Assembly (NCBI GenBank): GCA_964551015.1
Contig: CAZKBP010000006.1
Coordinates: forward strand, 189,130 to 253,129
Source: CAZKBP01 sp964551015
Lineage (GTDB): Bacteria > Bacteroidota > Bacteroidia > Cytophagales > Microscillaceae
Length of the DNA: 64,000 nt
Reading direction: 5' to 3'
The position numbers and the translations under genes were made by a program. The notes below the pieces were generated by a model that saw nothing but the letters and a program-made list of their open reading frames with translations, did not search any database and was not told the DNA's origin. Every line of letters begins with the position of its first letter. Positions within the stretch are counted from its first letter, which is position 1. Shown one piece after another: positions 10,201 through 17,521 of the stretch.

Positions 10201-11469
10201 AATCTTGCACAGAGAAAGTTTAATATCGAGGCTTTCACTTCGCCCGATACCGTAGGTAGCCTTGATTTTAGATTAGGTGGGGCCATCCAAAACTTTAAAC
10301 GTGAAAATAAGGCTCCCTACCGATTGTTTGATGATTCTGGGGAAACGCTGATAGCAGGTAATTATACTTTAGAAGGCGTTCCTTACACGGAATCCAGAGG
10401 AGGAGGAAGTGCCGGCTATACCCGCCGTATTGAATTTGAGTTGAAAGAACCTGCCCCCATCCGAGTTACCAAGCTACTTCTGATAGACGCTAGCCAAGAT
10501 CGGGTCATTCAAGAATTACTTCCAGGTACTGAGATTCCTCTCCAGCAGATTACTCAGACCGAACTCAGCATAGAAGCGATTACCGAACCAGCCAAGGTCG
10601 GCAGTGTACAAATAAAACTGACAGGCCCTGTAAATCAAACTCAACTGGAGAGTAACGCTCCTTATACGCTTTTTGGTGATGCTTCTACAGCAGATTATTT
10701 TGGAAAGGCCTTCTTTGCAGGTTCATACACCGTATCAGCAACTCCCTACACAGAAAAAAGTGGCTCAGGAGAAATCGGTTACACTTCTACCCTCACTTTC
10801 CAGATTACGGCCAATCCGAGTGTGGAGGCCGTACAAGTAGTGAATGCTAGTGATGGAGCCATAAAAACGCCACTTACCGAAGGCGATACGATTTATCTCG
10901 CCGAATCAGAGGCCATTAGTATCCGAGCACTTTCTAATACTGCCGGCAGTATCGCCTTCGAGTTGGCAGACGCTCAAGGAAATATTTTAGTTGATCGGGC
11001 AGAGAGTGTCCGTCCTTTTAGCCTACTAGGTGATCAGAATGGGCAAAGTTATACCCCTTGGATGCCTAATCCGGGAGTTTACACCTTGACTCTTACTCCT
11101 TTTGGCGAAAGCCGCCGCCAAGGAGAGCCAGGCTCATCAACCATCATCAATTTTGTGGTACAAACAGAAGCGGTTAGCAGCTTATCAGAACCAGATGCGC
11201 CTGCCCTATCCGTCCTCCAAATGCACCCCAATCCCTTGCGAGGTACTCGTCTGCAACTTGATTTTAATCAAACTCTGCAAGGTAAATACCTGCTCAAAAT
11301 TCAAACCCAGCAAGGCACAGTGATTCATCAAGAAAGCACGGAAATCAAAGAACCTTCACGATGGATTGAACTACGTCGCATTCCTTCTGGCTTAAACCAA
11401 GGGGTGTATTTCGTGATCATTGAGTCGGAGAACCAGCCCAGGTTGATGAAAAGAATTGTGAAATATTAA
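7252..11469 (+). CDS. Large secreted multidomain surface protein with HYR domains and T9SS C-terminal sorting domain
   Basis: I chose the ATG at 7252 because it starts a clear signal peptide (MIKIFTPSYK..., cleavage near SAQAQ); the frame is open from 7201. The 1405-residue protein has a Cys-rich N-terminal domain (to about 7760). From about 8080 to 9510 there is an array of HYR/Ig-like modules with repeated D-x-C-G and VGIT motifs. Four copies of a module of about 115 residues follow (starting near 9535, 10115, 10465 and 10820; hallmarks LIDAS, VGSV, APYxLFGD and YTVTATPY). An InlB-B-like repeat lies at about 9890-10110. The C-terminus, from about 11210 (VLQMHPNPLRG... to LMKRIVKY), is a type A T9SS sorting domain. 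It is probably exported and attached to the cell surface, perhaps as an adhesin. Confidence 0.88.
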   Translation: MIKIFTPSYKLIFIFCNLLLFCMLLPSAQAQNQKFVLDWDGARISQDDDCTLCGDDYACSNGFGQWNNGEKTFTDSLPIGAIITNITVEVFYACAGSAVSVELNGATVGGFGREGIDCECNSCSVSSVSSNESNLLNAYVKNGENTIKLNTGSGLFCADRAIVTVEYTLNNIIQTLALPSTKLCPGTAFPVSYQATGAFPEGNLFRVELSDSGGVFNQHPLVIGSATGVAASGTIEAIIPAGITFGQGYRVRVRASAPHALGKNNGRDLIIGDTSAPHIKHPEDVVVRSQSGSCGSIVNYSVPQATDDCGNPNLRLVAGLGSGSFFPVGITQEAYEAIDDQGNKSICNFNVIVLDDHPPQAICRSLELFLDSTGQATLSVDKFDNDSNDPCGISSRTLSQTNFSCEDLGDKLITLTVRDLAGNIGTCQANIEVLDTLSPVLQVQDITLFLNQEGKASLDFADIDQGSFDNCSLSEINIAQTAFSLTDVGINTVEVSIQDAQGNSSKQQIQVEVKDTISPELICRELEIFLDENGLANVNASEITEIGEENITLSLSKDTFTCEELGTNTVKLTARDERGNTSECTANIQVSDSISPKILCPEDLFFVADADACGATVAIASPQVSDNCGIARVFNDFNQSNDASDFYPVGITSVTWWVEDLAGNLDACTFQVIVEDTLAPSVNNCPADIRVIAPKDSSGAVVSWLPPSFQDNCPDWSVTASHSSGSFFPIGLTQVTYQATDQAGNERLCEFKIEVAEFGLSINSFSLIDASQNLVLGPLQEGDTINLGDISSETINIVANTFPQKVGSVALSLDGPESYEQTENFPPYALFGDFPFGEFIGDLLKAGAYTVTATPYPEPEAQGEAGITKSLQFYVSENYYASFQVEGEGEVLILNEQENYARGSDVIAQVFPAEGYRFVHWVNEAGIVVGNTNPAPFQVYRNFTFTAVLEPIPDLQVDRFVLIDALTGEEISTIEDGSQLVIENLAQRKFNIEAFTSPDTVGSLDFRLGGAIQNFKRENKAPYRLFDDSGETLIAGNYTLEGVPYTESRGGGSAGYTRRIEFELKEPAPIRVTKLLLIDASQDRVIQELLPGTEIPLQQITQTELSIEAITEPAKVGSVQIKLTGPVNQTQLESNAPYTLFGDASTADYFGKAFFAGSYTVSATPYTEKSGSGEIGYTSTLTFQITANPSVEAVQVVNASDGAIKTPLTEGDTIYLAESEAISIRALSNTAGSIAFELADAQGNILVDRAESVRPFSLLGDQNGQSYTPWMPNPGVYTLTLTPFGESRRQGEPGSSTIINFVVQTEAVSSLSEPDAPALSVLQMHPNPLRGTRLQLDFNQTLQGKYLLKIQTQQGTVIHQESTEIKEPSRWIELRRIPSGLNQGVYFVIIESENQPRLMKRIVKY

Positions 11470-11485
11470 AAAGAGTAGTTAACTT

Positions 11486-12718
11486 TTAGAAAAAGAAAAT
11501 ATAAGTGATAAAAATCGCGGAGGTTAGTCCAATCAAGTCAGCCAGCAAGCCCGCCGTAGCTGCGTAACGCGTCTGTTTGATATTGACTGAACCAAAGTAG
11601 ATGGCTAAAATGTAAAGCGTCGTATCAGTTGTGCCCTGAAAGACACAGGCCAATTTACCCATAAAAGAATCTGGCCCATAAGTCTTCATAATATCCAGCA
11701 TCATTCCCGAAGAACCACTACCCGAAAGCGGTTTCAAGAAAGCCACAGGTAAGGCAAAGGTAAACTCGCCATTAATGTGAAAATACTCGAAGACACTTTC
11801 TAAACCCTTCGTAATCAAACCCAAAGCACCTGCTTCCCGAAATACGCCAATGGCAATCAGAATTCCTACTAGGTAAGGAATAATCTTTACCGCTACATCA
11901 AAGCCGTCTTTCGCTCCTTCTATGAAGGCTTCGTAGATATTGACCCGTTGAATCAGTGCTAAGACAATAAAAAAGATAATAATGGAGAAGAGCAAAACAT
12001 TACTCACCAAGTTAGAAACCAAACTAATCTGCGCTTCTGGCAGTGTCGAGAAATAATAAATCGTGATGCCAATAAAACCTAAAATAACGGAAAGATAGAG
12101 CAGAAAAACAGGATCAAACAAATTGATCTTCTGAATGACGGCCACGATAATCATGCCCGATAAAGCCGTAACCGTGGTGGAGAGTAGAATAGGAATAAAA
12201 ATATCCGATGGATTCTCAGCACCCAACTGGGTGCGATATACCAAAATGGTCAGTGGAATCAAGGTAAGCCCCGTGGTATTCAATACCGCGAACATAATCT
12301 GTGCGTTAGAAGCCGTGTCTGGTGTTTTATTGAGAGTTTGCATCTCGCGCATGGCTTTGATGCCGAGAGGAGTTCCCGCATTTACCAAACCTAACATATT
12401 GGCAGAAAGCTTCAAGAAAATTGGCGTAATGGCCGGATGATTTTTAGGGATTTCGGGGAAAAGCCTCTGGAAAAATGGCCCAAATACAAAGGTAAGCAGT
12501 TTGACAATGCCTGCTCGCTCCCCGATTTTCATAATGCCTAGCCACATCGCCATCGCCCCTGTCAAGCCGATGGCTAGCTCAAAAGCCGTTTCCGAAGAGC
12601 TAAACGTGGATTCTACCAATCTCTTAAAGATTTCAGTATCTCCATAGATAATCAACTGAAAAGTAGCGATGGAATAAGCAATCAGAAAGAAGGCAATCCA
12701 AATGTAGTTTAATGCCAT
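11486..12718 (-). CDS. Fused SpmA-SpmB nucleoside-recognition (Gate) membrane protein
   Basis: This 410-residue polytopic membrane protein corresponds to SpmA (about 1-200) and SpmB (about 225-410) of Bacillus joined in one chain. Recognisable Gate-domain segments are TGAMAMWLGIMKIGERAG and NAGTPLGIKAMREM in the first half. In the second half they are PYLVGILIAIGVFREAGA and PLSGSGSSGMMLDI. Spm proteins were named for spore maturation, but fused homologues are common in non-sporulating Bacteroidota, where the transported substrate is not established. The gene is convergent with the surface protein gene (16 bp between the stops) and divergent from htpG. Confidence 0.85.
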   Translation of the reverse strand: MALNYIWIAFFLIAYSIATFQLIIYGDTEIFKRLVESTFSSSETAFELAIGLTGAMAMWLGIMKIGERAGIVKLLTFVFGPFFQRLFPEIPKNHPAITPIFLKLSANMLGLVNAGTPLGIKAMREMQTLNKTPDTASNAQIMFAVLNTTGLTLIPLTILVYRTQLGAENPSDIFIPILLSTTVTALSGMIIVAVIQKINLFDPVFLLYLSVILGFIGITIYYFSTLPEAQISLVSNLVSNVLLFSIIIFFIVLALIQRVNIYEAFIEGAKDGFDVAVKIIPYLVGILIAIGVFREAGALGLITKGLESVFEYFHINGEFTFALPVAFLKPLSGSGSSGMMLDIMKTYGPDSFMGKLACVFQGTTDTTLYILAIYFGSVNIKQTRYAATAGLLADLIGLTSAIFITYIFFF

Positions 12719-12960
12719 GAGAGTGGGTAGTTTGAATGCATCAGCCGCCTTTTCACTTTACATCACCAATATAGGAATTTAATCGTTGGCAAGAGAATTT
12801 TTACCAAAATTTAGCTCCTCTATTCATTTTGCGCCAGATGGTCTTTATTCTTATTCAGGAGGTAAATGTTCCGCCTAAAACTTAACCTGCCAAAGTGGCA
12901 TATTTACCCGATTTGGAACAGGTTTTGAAATTTTGTCTTAAAATTTAAACAGCGAAAACT

Positions 12961-14778
12961 ATGCAAGAAAAAGGAACTATATCGGTTAATACGGAAAATA
13001 TTTTTCCGATCATCAAGAAATTCTTATATTCTGACCACGAAATATTCCTACGCGAACTCGTTTCCAACGCCGTAGATGCTACCCAAAAGATCAAAAGACT
13101 AGCTTCTCTAGGCGAATATCAAGGTGAATTAGGCGATCTCAAAGTACAAGTTACTTTCAATGAGGAGGCCAAAACCATTACCATTAGCGATAATGGGATC
13201 GGGATGACCGCCGAAGAAATCAAGAAATACATCAATCAAGTAGCCTTCTCGGGAGCAGCCGAATTTGTAGAAAAGTACAAAGAGCAAGATGCCAAGGAAA
13301 TCATCGGTAAGTTTGGTCTGGGCTTCTACTCGGCTTTCATGGTATCTAGCAAGGTGCGCTTGATTACCAAATCCCATCAAGATGAGAGTGAAGCCGTGGA
13401 GTGGGTCTGCGAAGGCGATACCTCTTTTGAAATCATGCCCGCCGTCCGCAAAGAGCGCGGTACGGATGTGATTCTCCATATCGCCGAAGACTCGGAAGAA
13501 TTTTTAGACAAATTTCGCCTGCAAGGAATTTTGGATAAATATGCCAAATTCTTACCCGTTCCTATTGAATTTGAGGGCGAGAAAATCAACGATACCGCTC
13601 CCATCTGGACGAAATCGCCCAGCGACCTTAGCGATGAAGATTACCTGAAATTCTACAAGGAGCTTTACCCCATGTCGCCCGATCCGCTCTTCTGGATTCA
13701 TCTAAATGTAGATTATCCTTTCGAGCTAACGGGTATTCTCTATATCCCCAAGGTGACTAATGCCAATGACATGAATAAAGAAAAAATTCATCTTTATTCT
13801 CGTCAGGTTTTTATTACAGATGAAGTCAAAGACATTGTACCCGAATTCTTAATGTTGCTGCACGGAGTGATTGACTCTCCTGATATTCCATTAAACGTAT
13901 CTCGAAGCTTCCTGCAATCTGATAGCAATGTGAAGAAAATCAATAGCTACGTTACCAAAAAAGTAGCGGACAAGCTTCATGAACTTTTCAAAAACAAGCG
14001 GGAAGAATTCGAGCAAAAATGGGAAAGCATCGGCCTTTTTGTCAAGTACGGCGTGATCGCAGATGAGAAATTCTATGAAAAAGCCAAGGATTTCTGCTTA
14101 CTCAAAAATATGGAGGATAAATTTTTTACCTTTGACGAGTATCGTGAGCATATTCAGGCCAACCAGACCGATAAGGATGAAAATGTGATCTTTATCTATA
14201 CCTCCGACCCCGAAAAGCAAAGTACTTACATCCAATCAGCCAAGAAGAAAGGCTACGATGTCCTCAAACTCAACGACGGTCTGATTGATAATCACTTTGT
14301 TTCTGCTCTCGAGAGTAAATTGGAAAAAGTGTCCCTCAAACGCGTAGACTCCGAAACCGTAGACAAACTCGTGGATACGGGCATTGCCGCCGAGAGCGTC
14401 CTTTCCGAAGATGAAAGCACAAAACTCAAAGAAATATTTGAGAAAGTACTAGATAATAAGACGCTGACCATCAACGTGGAAGCCTTGCCTACCGACGAAC
14501 TCCCCGTGGTGATTACGCTGCCCGAATTTATGCGCCGCATGAAAGATATGGCCGCTACCAACGGGATGGCCGCCATGATGGGCAATATGCCCCAGCAACT
14601 CAACGTGGCCGTCAATGGCAACCACGAGATCAGTCAAAAAATTCTCAAAACCGAAAACGAAGAAGAGCAATCCAAGTTAGTACTTCAAGTTTATGATTTG
14701 GCTTTGCTTTCGCAGAATATGCTGGCTGGCGATAGCCTCAGCCGTTTTATTCAGCGCAGTGTAGAGCTCGTCGGATAA
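12961..14778 (+). CDS. htpG: Chaperone protein HtpG (Hsp90)
   Basis: This 605-residue bacterial Hsp90 has the GHKL ATPase motifs in order: LRELVSNAVDA, DNGIGMTAEE and GKFGLGFYSAFMV. The middle-domain signature (YSRQVFITDEVKDIVPEFL... NVSRSFLQ) and a C-terminal dimerisation domain follow. It is a cytosolic ATP-driven foldase for late-stage client maturation and stress. The length is normal for Bacteroidota. It has its own promoter region of about 240 bp shared with the divergent spm gene, and a strong terminator follows. Confidence 0.97.
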   Translation: MQEKGTISVNTENIFPIIKKFLYSDHEIFLRELVSNAVDATQKIKRLASLGEYQGELGDLKVQVTFNEEAKTITISDNGIGMTAEEIKKYINQVAFSGAAEFVEKYKEQDAKEIIGKFGLGFYSAFMVSSKVRLITKSHQDESEAVEWVCEGDTSFEIMPAVRKERGTDVILHIAEDSEEFLDKFRLQGILDKYAKFLPVPIEFEGEKINDTAPIWTKSPSDLSDEDYLKFYKELYPMSPDPLFWIHLNVDYPFELTGILYIPKVTNANDMNKEKIHLYSRQVFITDEVKDIVPEFLMLLHGVIDSPDIPLNVSRSFLQSDSNVKKINSYVTKKVADKLHELFKNKREEFEQKWESIGLFVKYGVIADEKFYEKAKDFCLLKNMEDKFFTFDEYREHIQANQTDKDENVIFIYTSDPEKQSTYIQSAKKKGYDVLKLNDGLIDNHFVSALESKLEKVSLKRVDSETVDKLVDTGIAAESVLSEDESTKLKEIFEKVLDNKTLTINVEALPTDELPVVITLPEFMRRMKDMAATNGMAAMMGNMPQQLNVAVNGNHEISQKILKTENEEEQSKLVLQVYDLALLSQNMLAGDSLSRFIQRSVELVG

Positions 14779-14786
14779 AACTTGTA

Positions 14787-14809
14787 GCTCCGAAGCATTA
14801 ACTTCGGCA
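14787..14809. repeat. Small palindromic element
   Basis: An imperfect hairpin built on CCGAAG / CTTCGG lies just after the htpG stop. A related CCGAAGCTTCGG palindrome occurs at about 31069-31080. In both places a shared 15-mer (CCGAAACTGGAGTTT) lies within about 30-40 bp, which suggests a short interspersed element rather than chance. Confidence 0.4.
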
Positions 14810-14817
14810 GTTTAGTA

Positions 14818-14875
14818 AATAACACGCTTATCAAGCCCGAAACTGGAGTTTAAGCGTGTTATTTTTATTTTTTTA
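14818..14875 (+). terminator. Rho-independent terminator of htpG
   Basis: A perfect 13-bp inverted repeat (14818-14830 with 14851-14863, AATAACACGCTTA and its complement) is followed by a T-rich tract to 14875. It lies 40 bp after the htpG stop. The 20-base loop contains the 15-mer also seen at 31027-31041. Confidence 0.85.
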
Positions 14876-15191
14876 TAAATTGAAGAGAGAAAAATAAACG
14901 TTACGAATGATCATCTCATCTACACGAGCATCAAAGCACCACGCAAACACCAGCGTGTCCTTACTCAATTCAGTGGTGAACTCTATTTGCCTTATTAAAG
15001 AGCAGAAAGTTAGCTTAGAGCCTTTCTCCGAAGCCATGATGAGCAAAAGCCACTGATTATTCTTAGATATTAATCAAACTAGCTCTAATCTTAGCTTTTC
15101 CCCTCCTAAAAAATCTTTATCTTGCTTTTATTTTGTCAATGCTTTTAACTTTTGGCTTCTCCAAAAGGTTAGCTAAGCTAAACTCAGGTTT
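14876..15191. other. Intergenic region with possible promoter
   Basis: There is no gene in this stretch of about 315 bp. Near its right end a Bacteroidota-like promoter arrangement can be proposed: TTG at 15122-15124, 21 bases, then TA...TTTG at 15146-15154. It lies upstream of the ABC fusion gene. The -7 spacing is one base off the TAnnTTTG consensus, so this is weak. Confidence 0.25.
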
Positions 15192-17081
15192 ATGAAATAT
15201 CTCGATTTTCTCATTTTTCTATTGGCGATTTTTATAGGGCAAGCTTGCCAGTTAGAAGGCGTGCAACGTCAAGTCCCTACAATCGGTTTTTTGGACGCCT
15301 TCGAAGATGAAACCATTGCTCAGGCCAATGAAGGCTTTTTCGCAGCACTCGCCGAGCAAGGTTACCGCGAAGAAGACCAGACCCTCAAAGTCATTTATCG
15401 CAACGCCCAAGGCGATATTCCCACGCTGGTACAAGCCACCGATTACATGATTTCCCGCCAAGTTGATCTGATTGCTACCAACCCGACCGTTTCTACCATT
15501 ACTGCTGTACAAAATAGCCAGAAAATCCCAGTCTGCATGATGGTGTCCTCCCGACCCGATTTGGTCAACCTCACCGACGACGAGGGCAACCCACCCGAGC
15601 GTCTTTTTGGAGTCTACGAGGACTTGGACTACATTGCTACTTCCGTAGAAATTATTAAAGAACTCCAACCCAAAGCACAAAAAATCGGGGTAATTTTCAA
15701 CCAAGCCGAACCCCAATCCATCAATGCCCGCAAACGAATTGCCGAAACTTGCCAAGATATTGGCCTAGAACTGATTGCTTCTCCGGTCAATAATTCTTCA
15801 GAAACGCAATTAGTCGTAGAATCACTTATTAACAAAGGCATTGATGCTTTCTTTGCCATGCCAGATAATGTCGTTTTTGCTTCTTTCGAGGTGATTTACA
15901 AGGCTTGTGACCAAGCCGACATACCTATTTTTACCAGTGAAGAGGGCTTGGTTAAGCGAGGAGCCGTGGCGGCCTACGGAGCCGATATGTACCAATGGGG
16001 TTTTCAGGCGGGAAAAGAAGCCGCACAATATTTCAAGGGTGACCAGCGCCGAATTCCTGCTTTAGAAAAAGTCCATTTGCATAAAAAAATCTACAATGCT
16101 GAAGTCGCCCAGAAATACGGCATCCAAGTAGATAATTCATTTACCAAAGTAGAAGACTCTGCCATCCAAGCATCTGCGGAAAAGAACACGGCTTCGGAAG
16201 GGTTTGATTTTAATAATTTCTATTTGTCCGCGCTTATGCTCGGCTTGGGGCTTTCAGCCATGGGCATTGGGATTTTTATTTCCATGCGAATTTTTGATAT
16301 TCCTGATATTACCACCGATGGTAGTTATACGCTGGGGGCAGCCGTTACGGCGGTGATGTTGGTTAATCAATATCCTTTGTATTTGATCGTTTTGGCTGTA
16401 ATCGGATCGGGTGTTCTGGCGGGCATTTCTACGGGTTTTATTCACGCCAAGTTAAAAGTAAATGCGCTCTTGGCCGGAATTCTGGTCATGACGGGGCTCT
16501 ATTCGGTCAATCTCATGATTATGGGGCGCTCCAACATACCCCTCTTGGATCAGGCAAATTTGTTGGATATGATTAGTTTTTTTCATAGTAATTTCTTGTC
16601 TGAGCTAAGTATGCTTTTATTGATTACGGCTTTGCTTTGGTTCTTGATCACTTACCTGCTGAGCACAGACTTTGGTCTGGCGATGCGTGCCACAGGGAAT
16701 TCTGAAACCATGATTCGAGCCAACGGAGTAGATACAGATTTGATGAAAATTATTGGCTTAGGCATTTCTAACTCTTTGGTGGCTCTGAGTGGCTTCTTGA
16801 TTACCCAATATCAAGGTTTTGCCGATATTAATATGGGAATTGGTATCGTGATCGTGGGCTTAGGATCGGTAGCGATTGGTGAAACGTTGAGTGGCTGGCT
16901 CGGCCTGAAGCAAATCCAATATCGTATCTTGGGGGTCATCACGGGTACCATTCTCTTCCGTTTAATTCTGGCCATTACCTTGGCCTTGGGAGTCAATCCT
17001 AACTTACTTAAACTAATCACAGCCGTATTTGTACTATTCGTAGTTGCCTTGCCCAACCTAAGAGGGTTTTCCAGTAAATAG
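15192..17081 (+). CDS. ABC transporter substrate-binding/permease fusion (TrpX-TrpY-like)
   Basis: The 629-residue protein joins two normally separate subunits. Residues about 1-320 begin with a lipoprotein-like signal (FIGQAC, a loose lipobox). They form an ABC_sub_bind periplasmic domain (TIGFLDAFEDE, VDLIATNPTVST, KIGVIFNQAEP, FAMPDNVV, VAAYGADMYQWG). Residues about 340-629 are a BPD_transp_2-type permease with about eight membrane segments (DITTDGSYTLGAAV, ALLAGILVMTGLYSVNLMIMGR, GIVIVGLGSVAIGETL). The families match TrpX and TrpY-type importers for tryptophan/tyrosine-like solutes. A cognate ATPase (TrpZ-like) is expected but is not adjacent; the next gene is a cold-shock gene. The substrate is inferred from family only. 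Confidence 0.85.
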   Translation: MKYLDFLIFLLAIFIGQACQLEGVQRQVPTIGFLDAFEDETIAQANEGFFAALAEQGYREEDQTLKVIYRNAQGDIPTLVQATDYMISRQVDLIATNPTVSTITAVQNSQKIPVCMMVSSRPDLVNLTDDEGNPPERLFGVYEDLDYIATSVEIIKELQPKAQKIGVIFNQAEPQSINARKRIAETCQDIGLELIASPVNNSSETQLVVESLINKGIDAFFAMPDNVVFASFEVIYKACDQADIPIFTSEEGLVKRGAVAAYGADMYQWGFQAGKEAAQYFKGDQRRIPALEKVHLHKKIYNAEVAQKYGIQVDNSFTKVEDSAIQASAEKNTASEGFDFNNFYLSALMLGLGLSAMGIGIFISMRIFDIPDITTDGSYTLGAAVTAVMLVNQYPLYLIVLAVIGSGVLAGISTGFIHAKLKVNALLAGILVMTGLYSVNLMIMGRSNIPLLDQANLLDMISFFHSNFLSELSMLLLITALLWFLITYLLSTDFGLAMRATGNSETMIRANGVDTDLMKIIGLGISNSLVALSGFLITQYQGFADINMGIGIVIVGLGSVAIGETLSGWLGLKQIQYRILGVITGTILFRLILAITLALGVNPNLLKLITAVFVLFVVALPNLRGFSSK

Positions 17082-17193
17082 TACTTTTTTTAGAAATTTC
17101 CTCTCTATGGAGCAAACTATTTGTATCTTTCTTATGTTATTATAATAGTTAAGCTTATAAAATAAATTTCCAACTAAAATATAATAACTATAT

Positions 17194-17400
17194 ATGTCAA
17201 AAGGCACAATTAAATTTTTCAATGAAAATAAGGGATTCGGTTTTATTACAGTAAAAGGCGAAACTTCGGATGTTGATGTGTTCGTACACGCTTCTGGATT
17301 TACCGATGAAGTAGAAGAAGTATTTGAAGGTGAAAAGGTAAAATTTGACGTGGTCATTGGTAAGAAAGGTCCTGCTGCTGTCAATGTAAAGCCCCTCTAA
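17194..17400 (+). CDS. Cold-shock domain protein (CspA family)
   Basis: This is a 68-residue single cold-shock domain. RNP1 is KGFGFI (residues about 14-19) and RNP2 is DVFVHAS. It is a single-stranded nucleic-acid-binding protein that melts RNA structure. The leader between 17082 and 17193 is AT-rich, as is common for csp genes. A hairpin follows the stop codon. Confidence 0.95.
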   Translation: MSKGTIKFFNENKGFGFITVKGETSDVDVFVHASGFTDEVEEVFEGEKVKFDVVIGKKGPAAVNVKPL

Positions 17401-17425
17401 GATATTATCTCCCCCTCCCTCTCTC

Positions 17426-17451
17426 AAGCTCCACCTCTTGGAGCTTTGTTT
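17426..17451 (+). terminator. Probable terminator after the cold-shock gene
   Basis: A 7-bp perfect stem (17426-17432 with 17440-17446, AAGCTCC / GGAGCTT) has a 7-base loop and a modest T-rich tail. It lies 25 bp after the stop and is convergent with the minus-strand nuoN, whose stop lies near 17522. Confidence 0.6.
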
Positions 17452-17521
17452 ATCCGTTATTGAAGAATTAATCCACTTGAATCTTTTCTTTGATCTAAAA
17501 GCCTAAAAGTTTAGCTTTTCG

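Noticed and set aside
11486..12718. Sporulation gene cluster
   Set aside because: The SpmAB fusion is widespread in non-sporulating Bacteroidota and there are no other sporulation genes here.
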